Below, one piece after another: positions 41,025 to 50,314 of a DNA stretch of 64,000 nucleotides. How positions within the stretch are numbered: position 1 is the stretch's first letter; every line of letters starts with the position of its first letter. Source of the DNA: Saccharomycopsis malanga. Lineage: Eukaryota; Ascomycota; Saccharomycetes; Ascoideales; Saccharomycopsidaceae. The position numbers and the translations under genes were made by a program. The notes beneath the pieces are model-generated. The model did not search any database, was not told the origin of the DNA, and worked only from the letters and a program-made list of their open reading frames with translations. The DNA lies in the NCBI GenBank assembly GCA_004014935.1, contig CP025323.1:1922001-1986000 (forward strand), in the 5' to 3' direction.

Positions 41025-41354
41025 ATTAAGATGATTTTTTATTGAACGAAAAATGGGTAAAAACATAACTGGCTAGAAAAAGCTAGAAAAAGTCTAGAAT
41101 AAAGACGAGTCGTAAGTTGATGGAAACAAGTGGCTATTTAGTATCAATTGATAAGTCTAGTCAATAAGGATTATTAAATGAAGCAATAAGACCGATTGAC
41201 GGAACTGATATGTACTGGGCTCGAAATATAAAATTATTACTATTATAATCTTAAGACCAATTGTAAACAGAACAAATAAAAAATAACATAATCAAACATA
41301 TTTAGTAAATCACAGGAGTAGAAGCAAATGTCAGTTTACCATCAATGATATGTG
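41025..41354 (+). repeat. Family R unit interrupted by a family S insertion
   Basis: R landmarks TAATATTAAGATG, TGAACGAAAAATGGGTAAAA, AGTATCAATTGATAAGTC, GAACAAATAAAAAATAACAT and GTAGAAGCAAATGTCAGTTT are present. A 54-bp truncated SINE (41199-41252) interrupts it and splits AATAAGACCGATTG from AAGACCAATTGTAAACAG. Confidence 0.75.
41188..41263 (+). mobile_element. 5'-truncated family S SINE inside family R, with 11-bp duplication
   Basis: The inserted piece (41199-41252) is only the last 54 bp of family S: GGAACTGATATGTACTGGGC, TCGAAATATAAA, then the ATT tail. It is flanked by AAGACCGATTG (41188-41198) and AAGACCAATTG (41253-41263), with one mismatch in 11. The neighbouring R copies have a single AAGACCAATTG there, so the empty site is known. 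A 5' truncation with target duplication is typical of LINE-type reverse transcription. Confidence 0.85.
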
Positions 41355-41485
41355 TTTAGTTATTTAGTTATTTAGTTATTTAGTTATTTAGTTATTTAGT
41401 TATTTAGTTATTTAGTTATTTAGTTATTTAGTTATTTAGTTATTTAGTTATTTAGTTATTTAGTTATTTAGTTATTTAGTTATTT
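41355..41485. repeat. (TTATTTAG)n microsatellite, about 16 copies
   Basis: An uninterrupted 8-bp array of 131 bp between two family R units. The perfect repetition suggests ongoing slippage. The neighbouring R copy at 17056 has only ATATTTAGTAATTCAATATT at the same place, so the array grew within R. Confidence 0.95.
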
Positions 41486-41992
41486 ATAATATTAAGGCTG
41501 GTTTTGTATTAAACAGAAAATCGATAAAATTGTGATTGGCTATATAAAAGGATAGAACAAGTCTAAATAGTGCTTAGAACGGTGCAATGCCTAAAAAGGT
41601 AATCAGAGGTTATAATACAGTAGGTAATCAAAGGTTCTAACACAGTAGGTAATCAAAGGTTCTAACACAGTAGGTAATCAAAGGCTCTAGAGGGTAGATT
41701 CATAAGTATTACGAAACAAGTAGCTATGAGTACCAGCTAACAAGTTGAGCCAAGATGACCAACTGTAAGTAGAGCAAACGTAGAATAATGGTATTTATTG
41801 TATTTACTCCACCAAAACATAGGATTAGCAATATATAGCAGTTTAACACCAATTATGCATTATGAAAAAAATATAAAGGCGATAGTACGGAACATTTTGA
41901 TAGGATTGGATCAATAGTTAGGTCTGACAGGATGTTCAGTTGAAAATAGCTAAGACTGACAATGTATTTCTGCCTAAATTATACAGTTGGCC
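41486..41992 (+). repeat. Family R unit with internal 25-bp tandem
   Basis: Starts TAATATTAAGGCTGGTTTTG and ends near AACACCAATTATGCATTATG, followed by a linker (GGAACATTTTGATAGGATTG, AGGTCTGACAGGATG) shared with 17400-17440. At 41598-41690 a 25-bp unit (GGTAATCAAAGGTTCTAACA then CAGTA) is repeated four times; other R copies have one. Confidence 0.75.
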
Positions 41993-42096
41993 GCAGGGCA
42001 GGATATTTTAGCAGATACTACTTTGAGAAAAGAGAAAAATTACCTAACAAGCTCAAGGGCGAGTAAATAATAATTAAAAGGATATTATTGGGTTTT
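41993..42096 (+). repeat. Family S SINE head, split from its tail by a family R unit
   Basis: GGCCGCAGGGCAGGATATTT then TAGCAGATACTAC, followed by AGAGAAAAATTACCTAACAA, CTCAAGGGCGAGT, AATAATTAAAAGGATATTAT and TGGGTTTTTG. The matching 3' half lies at 42441-42513, with a family R unit between. Confidence 0.65.
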
Positions 42097-42440
42097 TGTA
42101 ATATTAAGAAGGATTTGTATTGAACGAAAAATGGGAAAAACTATAGCTAACTATATAAAAGAATAGAAAAAGTTTTGAAATAAAAGAGAAAGTAGAGTTT
42201 AACATAGTGCTTTGAACAGTGAGATTCCTGAAAAGGAGCTCAAAGGTTTTAGGCAACTATGTAGACTGCGAAAACTAACCAAATAATGGGAACACAGCGA
42301 TGGCTAAGTACCGGTAGGTAAGTGTAGCCAATGAAAATTAGTAAGACTAAAAAAGTAAAAATAGAATAAGGAGGCTCAAGGCATCTAGTTGATCAGGCCA
42401 TAATACTAGAAGCATACAAAAGTTTACCGCCTATTTTACA
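42097..42440 (+). repeat. Third family R unit of the 41-42.5 kb block
   Basis: Starts TAATATTAAGAAGGATTTGT then TGAACGAAAAATGGG, and contains GTAGACTGCGAAAACTAACC and GGCCATAATACTAGAAGCAT. It ends near TTTACCGCCTATTTTA. It sits inside a family S copy. Confidence 0.7.
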
Positions 42441-42513
42441 GTTTTCCCCAGTCCATTTAGACCTAACGCGTATATACAAAACTGGTGTTTACTAGGCTAA
42501 ACATAAGATGTTA
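42441..42513 (+). repeat. Family S SINE 3' half
   Basis: CAGTTTTCCCCAGTCCATTT, AGACCTAACGCGTATATACA, AAACTGGTGTTTACTAGGCT and AACATAAGATG: the conserved 3' signature of family S, running straight into the 24-bp array. Confidence 0.7.
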
Positions 42514-42609
42514 TTATATGTACTGGAGAAGATATTGTTATATGTACTGGAGAAGATATTGTTATATGCACTGGAGAAGATATTATTACATGTACTGGAG
42601 AAGATACTA
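42514..42609. repeat. 24-bp minisatellite, four units, derived from the SINE end
   Basis: Units at 42514, 42538, 42562 and 42586 read TTATATGTACTGGAGAAGAT then ATTG. TATATGTACTGG is the family S 3' motif, so the array appears to have grown from the SINE tail. Because 24 is a multiple of three, a spurious 67-codon frame (YMYWRRYC repeats) exists. Confidence 0.85.
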
Positions 42610-42719
42610 TTATTATGGGTGGGACCCTATATTAACAAGATACCGGGTAATCCGCCATAATATAAAGAGAGAATCTTGCAAGGCCTGATGGGGGCAACAG
42701 AATAAGGCGTCAGGCTACA

Positions 42720-45123
42720 ATGAAGTGAGTAAAGAACCAACAATTGACAGCCGACAGTATACTAACAAGATGACAGGTTCTATATTGATGACTTGCCGGT
42801 TTTGTTTCCGTATCCGAAGATATATCCGGAGCAATATGAGTACATGTGCGACATCAAGAAGACGCTAGATGTTGGCGGCAACTGTATATTGGAGATGCCG
42901 TCAGGGACTGGCAAGACGGTGTCGCTACTATCGTTGACGGTGTCGTATCAGATGTTTTATCCCGAGCATCGGAAGGTGGTGTACTGTTCGCGGACCATGT
43001 CGGAGATTGAAAAAGCACTTATTGAGCTTCAGAACTTGATGGCTTTTCGTAGCAAAACGTTGGGCTATGTAGAGGAGTTTCGGGGATTGGGATTGTCCTC
43101 GCGGAAGAACCTTTGTTTGCACCCGGTGGTTTCCAAAGAGCGTAAGGGAGCGGTTGTAGACGAAAAGTGTAGACGGATGACCAATGGCCAGAATCGACAG
43201 CGGCGAGAAGCTGGCGATACGCTGGCCGAATTGTGCGAGTTCCATGAAAACTTGTATGCGTACGATGCTGCAAACTACATAGAGCCTGGGGTGTGGAGTT
43301 TTGACGATTTGATTGAGTATTGCTCTGTTCGTAAGACATGTCCGTATTTTGCAGTGCGGCGAATGATTGCACATTGTAACATCATCATCTATTCGTACCA
43401 TTACTTGTTGGATCCCAAGATATCCGAGCGTGTGTCGCGAGAGCTTTCGAAAGATGCCATTGTGATATTTGACGAGGCCCACAATATTGACAATGTTTGT
43501 ATCGAATCGCTTTCAATCGACGTGACAACCGACGTGCTCAAGAAAGCCAGCAAAGGCGCGGCCGGTTTGGCAAAGGCCATCCGCGACATGAAACAACGAG
43601 ACGCCAAGAAGCTTCAGGATGAGTACGAAGCGCTTGTCGGAGGCCTACGAGAATCCGACTTGGTCAACACCACCACGAAAGAACCCGAGGAGTTGTTTGT
43701 AGACAACCCGGTGCTCAGTGACGACCTTCTCAAAGAAGCCATTCCAGGAAACATCCGGAGAGCCGAGCATTTTGTATCCTTTTTCAAGCGGTTCATAGAA
43801 TATCTCAAAACCCGGATGAAAGTATTGTATGTAATTTCCGAAACTCCACAATCGTTTCTCCAGCATTTGAAGGAACTCACCTACATTGACCGCAAGCCTC
43901 TTCGCTTTGTTTCAGAACGGTTGGCCATTTTGGTCCGTACGCTAGAATTGACCGAAATCGAGGACTTTAATGCTTTGAAAGATATCGCCATGTTTGCATC
44001 TCTTGTAGCCACATACGAGACCGGGTTCCTGTTGATCCTCGAGCCGTTTGAAACCGACAACTCACAGGTGCCAAACCCGGTTTTGCATTTCACTTGCTTG
44101 GACGCCTCCATTGCTATGAAACCAATCTTTGAAAAGTTCTCTTCTGTAATTGTCACCTCAGGCACCATCTCGCCCTTGGACATGTATCCTAAGATGCTCA
44201 ACTTTGACACGGTCATTGAAAAGTCCTACTCCATGACCTTGCCACGCCGGTCGTTTCTTCCGATGATTGTAACCAAAGGCAGCGACCAGGTCGCCATCAG
44301 CTCCAAGTTTGAGATCCGTAACGACCCCAGCGTTGTCCGCAACTACGGCTCCTTAATGCTCGAGTTTGCCCGCATCAGCCCCGACGGCTTGGTCGTCTTC
44401 TTCCCGTCCTATCTCTACATGGAAGGCATCATCTCCATGTGGCAAACCATGGGTGTTCTTGACGAAATCTGGCGCTACAAACTCATTCTTGTAGAAACCC
44501 CCGACGCCCAGGAAACTGCCTTGGCCTTGGAAACTTACCGTACTGCTTGTTCCAACGGCAGAGGCGCCGTTTTGTTCTCTGTCGCTAGAGGAAAGGTGTC
44601 CGAAGGTATTGATTTCGACCATCATTACGGCAGAACCGTTCTCATGATTGGCATTCCTTACCAGTACACTGAATCCCGTATTCTTAAAGCTCGTTTGGAG
44701 TTTCTCCGTGACAACTATCTTATCCGCGAGAAAGACTTTTTGTCTTTCGACGCCATGCGCCACGCTGCTCAGTGCTTAGGTAGAGTCTTGCGAGGTAAAG
44801 AAGATTACGGTATCATGGTGTTAGCTGACCGTCGTTTCCAGTTCAAAATCGACCAGTTGCCTAAATGGATTGCCCAAAACGTTGCAAAATCAGACACAAA
44901 CCTTTCCATTGACATTGCCATTGCCTCTGCAAAACAGTTTCTTCGAACCTTAGCTCAGCCCTTGAACCAAAAAGACCAAGAGGGCTCTGTTTGGACCTAT
45001 GACCAGTTGCGCCTGTTCCAGCAAGCCAACGAGTCTCACCCTCAGCCTGTTGAGCCCGCAAAAGATGACTCTTTCATGGATGATGACGAGTTTCTACAAG
45101 CTTTGGAAAAGGAAAACCAGTAG
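42720..45123 (+). CDS. RAD3: TFIIH helicase Rad3/XPD with a 5-nt first coding exon
   Basis: Exon 1 is 42720-42724 (ATGAA), the intron is 42725-42776 (52 nt, GTGAGT ... TACTAAC ... ACAG), and exon 2 is 42777-45123. The product is 783 aa (S. cerevisiae 778) and begins MKFYIDDLPVLFPYPKIYPE. Motifs are Walker A MPSGTGKTVSLLSL near 41-54, four iron-sulfur cysteines (NLCLHP, EKCRRM, ELCEFHE and TCPYF) between about 110 and 190, DEAH box IVIFDEAHNIDN near 234, the ITSGT-like VTSGTISPLDMYPKML near 465, and RVLRGKEDYGIM near 670. It is a 5'-3' DNA helicase of TFIIH for nucleotide excision repair and transcription. GC content is higher than in neighbours. Confidence 0.96.
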
Positions 45124-45831
45124 CTTGTCTATATATATTATTGAACACCGTCATAGTACTGCTGTTCCCTGTCAACTTACATAGCAGTTATATAAAGGAA
45201 TATTGAGAGTATCAAAAATAAAAGATTTTTATATCATGATTTTATGAGTATCAAGCTGTATAATTTAAGATATGCCAACAATTGTCAATTTGATAAATTG
45301 CAAATAGAATGCTGTCAAATGGCTTGTTTATATATTGTCTCTCGGATCGTTTATATATTGTTTCTCGAATCGTTTATACTTTGATTAATTGTATACCAAC
45401 AAGGCTTTGCATGGGTAGAAACAAAAGTGAAATTAGCATTACATGATATTGGATGAATTAAAAATAAGAGTATACCTGTCTGGTAGTTAGATTTAGTGAG
45501 TTTTTATCTCGCTTGCTATAGTAATTAGTATGCAATATGCAAGAATAGGTTCACCAACGCAAGGCTATTACACAGCATCCATGCTAATACACTTGTTTAA
45601 TGTATTACTAACGATCAAGTATTGTAAAAGAAGGAAATCTATTAGTCAAACCGTGAGTTTGGCGATTCTTTCAAAAATAACAACAAAAAAATCTGATTAA
45701 AATCTAGGAGCATATACCCAATCATTATTACGAATTGTTCTACAAGTAGTATTTATGAAGATATATATATAATATACACTGCAATAACAATCTAATAATT
45801 ATAGTCAATATTGCAAAAAAAAAAAAAAACA
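45124..45831. other. Intergenic between RAD3 and tRNA-Arg
   Basis: AT-rich. A diverged pair TTTATATATTGTCTCTCGGA/TCGTTTATATATTGTTTCTC lies at 45329-45375. A T-rich run on minus (plus A15 at 45816-45830) lies just past the tRNA 3' end and would serve as its Pol III terminator. No gene seen. Confidence 0.6.
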
Positions 45832-45922
45832 AGCTCCTGGCGGGACTTGAACCCGCAATCCTCCGATCGATCTAGTAACATGTTACCGGACTCGGAAGCG
45901 ATACCGATTTCGCCACAGGGGC
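45832..45922 (-). tRNA. tRNA-Arg (anticodon CCG), with 18-nt intron
   Basis: On minus: acceptor GCCCCTG pairs with CAGGAGC apart from a C-A mismatch at 3:70. D arm GCGA/TCGC with loop AATCGGTA. Anticodon stem TCCGA/TCGGA. Loop GTCCGG then an intron (TAACATGTTACTAGATCG) then A38. T arm GCGGG/CCCGC with loop TTCAAGT. The anticodon CCG reads CGG. Box A (TGGCGAAATCGG) and box B (GGTTCAAGTCC) are intact, and an oligo-T terminator follows. The acceptor mismatch is odd and could mean a decaying copy or a tolerated wobble. Confidence 0.85.
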
Positions 45923-46425
45923 TTGAAATCATTAGACAACTCGGCCATCCTAATGATTGCGTTCATTTTTTTTCCGTGTATGACTATGTCGGCTAAGGCT
46001 AAATGGTCAATATTTACCACCCAAATCCAAGCGTAATGATTATGACTTGAAAATTTGAAGCTAAATCAGTAAGTAAACAGGATCCAAAAGTACATTATCT
46101 CCTTAATATATATTCATTATAGATCTTGATGAAAATAGATTATTTATCGATACGTAACAATGCAAATAATTCAGCAATATATTTTTCAAATTTCTTACTA
46201 ACCAAAATCTTTTTCTATTGTTTATTAATGGGCTATACTTGTAAATTACAATTCAACATACAGCATCTCTGAAAATAAAATTTATACCGATATATAAAAA
46301 TTTAAACTGATATATACAAATATCTTGTCAACTTGAGCTTTTCTTTTTTCAACAATACTACGGAACATCTTTCAACTATTAACAAATCAGGCAATATGTA
46401 CAGATATAATACAAAATAGAGGCAA
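45923..46425. other. Intergenic between tRNA-Arg and MRM1
   Basis: AT-rich 3' flank of MRM1 and 5' flank of the tRNA. A short ATATATAAAAATTTAAACTG type duplication is present (46290-46320). No gene seen. Confidence 0.5.
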
Positions 46426-47646
46426 TTAATTAAAAAACCGATGCATCAATAATGCCCCGGCTACGCTGACGTTTAACGAGTCAACAACTGATTCGCCCTC
46501 ATTGATATCTTGACGATACGATTTCAATTTGACCAAAAAATCACTATTTTTCAAAATATTAGTTCTGATACCACTTTCTTCAGAGCCTAAAATCAACACG
46601 CAGGGCCCTTGTATGAGCAAATCGTTAAGATTATCCACGTCGATTTGAGGAGCCACATGTTTTTTTTTAGGAGTTTTTGCTGCTGATTTAGACTCAATTC
46701 CAGCACTGATAAAACTCCAACCGGTGCTTTTGCTTTCAGTCATGAATTTCATTGGTTTACTGGTGGTGTAAATTTTCATCAAGTCAAGGGCTCCAGATGA
46801 GGTTTTTGCTACAGAAGGGTTCAAAGGAGCGCTATTTTTGGTGGTGATGACTACGAAATCTGCCCCCAAAAAATAGGCAGACCGTAACAAGGCCCCCATA
46901 TTGTGTGGGTTCGTGACCTGATCTATAAACACGCCAAAAGGGTTGCACACAGGCTGTTGTTCTGAATCTATTTCTTTTTCTCGCACTACAGAATGCACGG
47001 TTTCCATCATATCTTCGTCCACAGTCAGGTATTCTGTGGCTCCATTATTCTCATTGTACGAAACAGGGCCTAGTCTTTTGAGCTCTCTTAAATCTAAAGG
47101 TCTGGTCTCAAGCACAACTCCATTATGGTTAGCGCCATCGGTAAGCGTGCTGAGCCGATGTTTGTCTACATTCTCTACATACACTCCCTTCTCCTTGGCT
47201 ATTTTCACAATCTCTTCATCTCTGTGATTCATACCCTGAACCAAAAGTCTGGTATGTGACAATCTTTGATCTGATTTCAATGCAGCTAAAACAGGCGACG
47301 TTCCGTATACAAATTGGACCAATGGGTTTTTATATTTGACCTGCTTTTTAACCAATCTACGTGGTTTGCTGTAAAACTCATCTGACTCTTCAGAATCGTG
47401 TTTCTTCTCCTGAATTTGATCTAGCCTGGTGTTACGGTTCTTCAACTCCCTGGCATGCACATGTGCATATCTCTTCCGGAAAAATGTGTCCTTGTCTTCT
47501 CCAGCTCTCACCCATGCCTTCACTTTGGTATCTTTGGGAAAGTTCTTGTCAAAAGAAGCATTTTTCACAAATTTCGACGTGTCAAGCTGCTTCCGATACC
47601 CTCGCACTAAACTGGTGTTAAACCAGCGTACACTATTGTATGACAT
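46426..47646 (-). CDS. MRM1: Mitochondrial 21S rRNA 2'-O-ribose methyltransferase
   Basis: Product of 406 aa, SpoU/TrmH (SPOUT) family. In S. cerevisiae Mrm1/Pet56 methylates G2270 in the peptidyl-transferase centre of mitochondrial 21S rRNA. The N-terminus is basic and Ser-rich (MSYNSVRWFNTSLVRGYRKQ), fitting import. A substrate-binding domain near 105-195 (VYGTSPVLAALKSDQRLSHT) precedes the SPOUT domain: motif 1 FIDQVTNPHNMGALLRSAYF near 235-255, motif 2 GPCVLILGSEESGIR near 345 and motif 3 SLNVSVAGALLMHRFFN at the C-terminus. All three are intact. Confidence 0.95.
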   Translation of the reverse strand: MSYNSVRWFNTSLVRGYRKQLDTSKFVKNASFDKNFPKDTKVKAWVRAGEDKDTFFRKRYAHVHARELKNRNTRLDQIQEKKHDSEESDEFYSKPRRLVKKQVKYKNPLVQFVYGTSPVLAALKSDQRLSHTRLLVQGMNHRDEEIVKIAKEKGVYVENVDKHRLSTLTDGANHNGVVLETRPLDLRELKRLGPVSYNENNGATEYLTVDEDMMETVHSVVREKEIDSEQQPVCNPFGVFIDQVTNPHNMGALLRSAYFLGADFVVITTKNSAPLNPSVAKTSSGALDLMKIYTTSKPMKFMTESKSTGWSFISAGIESKSAAKTPKKKHVAPQIDVDNLNDLLIQGPCVLILGSEESGIRTNILKNSDFLVKLKSYRQDINEGESVVDSLNVSVAGALLMHRFFN

Positions 47647-47904
47647 CCCACTTCTAATGAAACAATTAAACTTTTTTCAACTGTAACTATGATACTCTAA
47701 GAAACTGTCTACTATAGTAGTAGCATAAGCAGATGCTGAAAAATTTATGCGCACGTGAACCAAAAGGGAAACCAAAAAAAAAAATTCTCATCTGCAGATG
47801 AATATCGAAATTAGGTAACCGGGCTGGACAGCCGACCGGACCGGAGTACGGAAGCCATGTTGGAGCTCTGTTATTCAGATGGACAAGCTAAAGTGTATAG
47901 ACAG
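47647..47904. promoter_or_regulatory. MRM1 upstream region with CACGTG
   Basis: Contains GCGCACGTGAAC (CACGTG at 47752-47757), 106 bp before the MRM1 ATG. A GC-rich patch (GGGCTGGACAGCCGACCGGA, 47820-47845) may be a family S head remnant. Confidence 0.45.
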
Positions 47905-47919
47905 AGCCTGTTTTTGTAT

Positions 47920-48150
47920 TAATGATATTATATCAATATCTTATAACCCGATCCCAGTACATATTAGTCTCGTAAATACGAGCTATGTATATAGGAGCTT
48001 GGTAAAACCCAGTCACTTCCTGTTGACGATAATCGACTCACCGTTGAGTCTGTTGGATCATTTTCTCTTTTCTGAGAGTACTATCAAATAAACTATTTTG
48101 CTAAATCTCTTTGTCTTCTCCGAAAGCACTAGCCGCTGAGCTATCCGGCC
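47920..48150 (-). mobile_element. Family S SINE, full-length with both head modules
   Basis: On minus: GGCCGGATAGCTCAGCGGCT then AGTGCTTTCGGAGAAG, with A-box-like TAGCTCAGCGG. A second module TAGCAAAATAGTTTATTTGA then TAGTACTCTC follows. Then GGTGAGTCGATTATCGTCAA, TGACTGGGTTTTACCAAGCT, CATAGCTCGTATTTACGAGA, AATATGTACTGGGATCGGGT and an AT-rich tail. It abuts a family R unit at its head side. Confidence 0.75.
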
Positions 48151-48169
48151 TCCATAAGATAACATCGAA

Positions 48170-48475
48170 TAAAAAGATCGGATTTTTGGCAATAAACTTC
48201 TATATGCTTCTAGTCCTATAATTTGAACAACTAGATACATTAGATTCCATTAAGATACATTTGCTCTACTTCTAATTATTCTTCTTGTCCTTCTTGTTCT
48301 TCTTATTGGTCAGACTTATCAATGATATTCACAGCCGCTTGTTTCGGTTATCCTTACGAGTCTACAGTATGATAGCGAACCTTTGATTACCGTTTCAGGT
48401 ATTACTCCCGCCCTAAACACTATTCAAGTCTCCATTTCCTCCTTTAGACTATTTGTTAGCCATTAACGTCTGTCT
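48170..48475 (-). repeat. Family R unit next to the family S copy
   Basis: On minus it contains CTAACAAATAGTCTAAAGGA, GAATAGTGTTTAGGGCGGGA, TAATCAAAGGTTCGCTATCA, TACTGTAGACTCGTAAGGAT and TAGGACTAGAAGCATATAGA. These are in the same order as in the 16.8-kb units. Confidence 0.7.
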
Positions 48476-48510
48476 TTACCCTTGGTATATATATTATTGC
48501 ATAATCTTTA

Positions 48511-48520
48511 TCACGTGACC
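48511..48520. promoter_or_regulatory. CACGTG E-box upstream of MRP51
   Basis: TCACGTGACC, preceded by TTA, lies about 130 bp before the MRP51 ATG. It is followed by a short CACACCCCAACA duplication (48526-48550). Confidence 0.5.
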
Positions 48521-48647
48521 GGTGACACACCCCAACACACACCCCAACACCAGGTATGGTGAATGATGAAATTTTTCACGTTACAGGACAACTTAGTACC
48601 AACTTGATAATGACAATATTACAGTCGAATGCGAGGGCAGACAGACA

Positions 48648-49766
48648 ATGTCCAGCAAATTTTCCAAGTTATTAGGGAGTTCGAAGCTTGCGCAGGTAGC
48701 GAAGCCTGTGAAGCCGTATTCTGTGACGGACAACAAGTATTATCCAACGCACCAGACGATTCAGACGACGTCTGCCAGTTTGCACCGCCATGATTTTGGG
48801 TTGAAGGCGGCTCTTCCAGCGAAAATCAAGTCCAGATATGTTATAGTGGATGATTTGGACACATTTGAGCATCTCACGTCGTTTGAGCCGAATGCAGGGC
48901 TTCGTTGGGCCAAACTTAGGTTTCAAGAAATGGGTGTTCCGGTGACCAGACTAAAGCATCAAAAAAACCCTCTTTTTATCGAGAATTTCCAAAAGGAACT
49001 GCAATTTGAGACCAGCAACAAGGGCTTCCACAGCACTGCGGTCGTCAGTTTGAGCGATGTCTTGGGTATTGACACCACCACTTCTTCAAAAACCATCAAG
49101 GCTATTCAAAACAATTTGAAGACCTTGCGCGAAGATTTCCACAAATATGTGTTGGAAAACCATCCTGAGAAACTCAATTATCGCTTGTTCAATAAAGACG
49201 CTTTGTCCTTGGAGCTTCTCAAGTTTATCCGCATCAAAATCAGAGATCACACGCTCACCCAACAGTCCGAATTGGATTCTGCTTCTTGTGCTTCTTTGAG
49301 CGAAGACAAAAGTTTTTTGCAACAAGCTGCCAATCCAAGAATGACCACCATCGAAGGAACAGGAGGTCTCAGCTATTTGCCTAAAAACCGCTTGAAAAAC
49401 AGCATCCACGGGTTCCATAAACACACCGTTGTTCCTGGAAGACTCGTTGGCGACAATAATACCTTTGCTGTGGGCGGTTTTATAACACAATTGCCTCAGG
49501 GATCCTTCTCGCAGGCCACCAGTGCTAGGGCTGCTGTTGGAAAACATTTTAAAGAGATCATGATCCCTGGTGCTGTCCGTAGAGCAATCTTAACTGATTC
49601 AGGTGCCGTCAAGTTGGATGTAGCTTCTGTAAACAAGGTTTCCAAGGGCTCTTATAGTGATAGCGATATCCTCAGATCCAGAAGCTTGAGATCCAACTTT
49701 CTGTTTGAAAGATCTTTGGAAAGACAGGGCCAGGCGGTTGTAAACTTGTTGAATGCTCAGTTTTGA
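48648..49766 (+). CDS. MRP51: Mitochondrial small-subunit ribosomal protein Mrp51 (bS1m)
   Basis: Product of 372 aa, a fungal mitoribosome small-subunit protein needed for initiating translation of certain mitochondrial mRNAs. Diagnostic segments: MSSKFSKLLGSSKLAQVAKP at the N-terminus, then HRHDFGLKAALPAKIKSRYV, IVDDLDTFEHLTSFEPNAGL and RWAKLRFQEMGVP (residues about 45-100), which align with S. cerevisiae Mrp51 (WGLKFSLPSKVKSRYITVND). The C-terminal third (NRLKNSIHGFHKHTVVPGRL, GDNNTFAVGGFITQLPQGSF) is conserved in fungal relatives. Length is slightly above the S. cerevisiae protein (344 aa). No intron. Confidence 0.92.
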   Translation: MSSKFSKLLGSSKLAQVAKPVKPYSVTDNKYYPTHQTIQTTSASLHRHDFGLKAALPAKIKSRYVIVDDLDTFEHLTSFEPNAGLRWAKLRFQEMGVPVTRLKHQKNPLFIENFQKELQFETSNKGFHSTAVVSLSDVLGIDTTTSSKTIKAIQNNLKTLREDFHKYVLENHPEKLNYRLFNKDALSLELLKFIRIKIRDHTLTQQSELDSASCASLSEDKSFLQQAANPRMTTIEGTGGLSYLPKNRLKNSIHGFHKHTVVPGRLVGDNNTFAVGGFITQLPQGSFSQATSARAAVGKHFKEIMIPGAVRRAILTDSGAVKLDVASVNKVSKGSYSDSDILRSRSLRSNFLFERSLERQGQAVVNLLNAQF

Positions 49767-49795
49767 ATTTTTAGTTGTATATAATGAATGAATAT

Positions 49796-50015
49796 TTCTG
49801 TAATTGTCAGTGGTATTTGTAAGTGTGGATGTTATTTGTAATTGTCAGTGGTATTTGTAATTGTTAATGTTATTTGTAATTGTTAATGGAGTTTGTAATT
49901 GTTAATGGAGTTTGTAATTGTTAATGTTATTTGTAATTGTTAATGTTATTTGTAATTGTTAATGTTATTTGTAAGTGTCAATGGTATTTGTAAGTGTTAA
50001 TGGTATTTGTAATGT
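49796..50015. repeat. 19-bp minisatellite, about 11 units, downstream of MRP51
   Basis: Units of the type TTATTTGTAATTGTTAATG, with variants GTATTTGTAAGTGTCAATG and GAGTTTGTAATTGTTAATG, start 30 bp after the MRP51 stop codon. The array may lie in its 3' UTR. Confidence 0.9.
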
Positions 50016-50314
50016 TCATTAATATTATAATTATTATAAGTATTTCTAAATATAATCATTATGTTGAAAAGGGTCTGCGGCGAATGGAAAATGGCTATAT
50101 AAAAAGATCAAGAAGAAGAAAATTAGGCCAAGTAGTAATTTTATCAGGAGAAAAAGTGACAAACAAAGTAAGCTACGATGAAAGTGGAGAAAACAAAGAA
50201 TAAAGGAACTAAATGCGTCTGAAATATCACAGTACTTAGAAGTTAAGTTGTAATATATAATACGTGTTGAGATTTTATATGTACACTCATTTTGTTTGAA
50301 AGTCAGTAGTGAAA

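Noticed and set aside
41355-41485. (TTATTTAG)n as a telomere-like repeat
   Set aside because: Not G-rich and embedded in family R; Candida-type telomere repeats are longer and different.
42485-42688. Short frame encoding YMYWRRYC repeats
   Set aside because: It is produced entirely by the 24-bp minisatellite, whose unit is a multiple of three; no start context and no homology.
49796-50015. Regular array that might suggest a CRISPR
   Set aside because: 19-bp units without unique spacers in a eukaryotic nuclear genome; a plain minisatellite.
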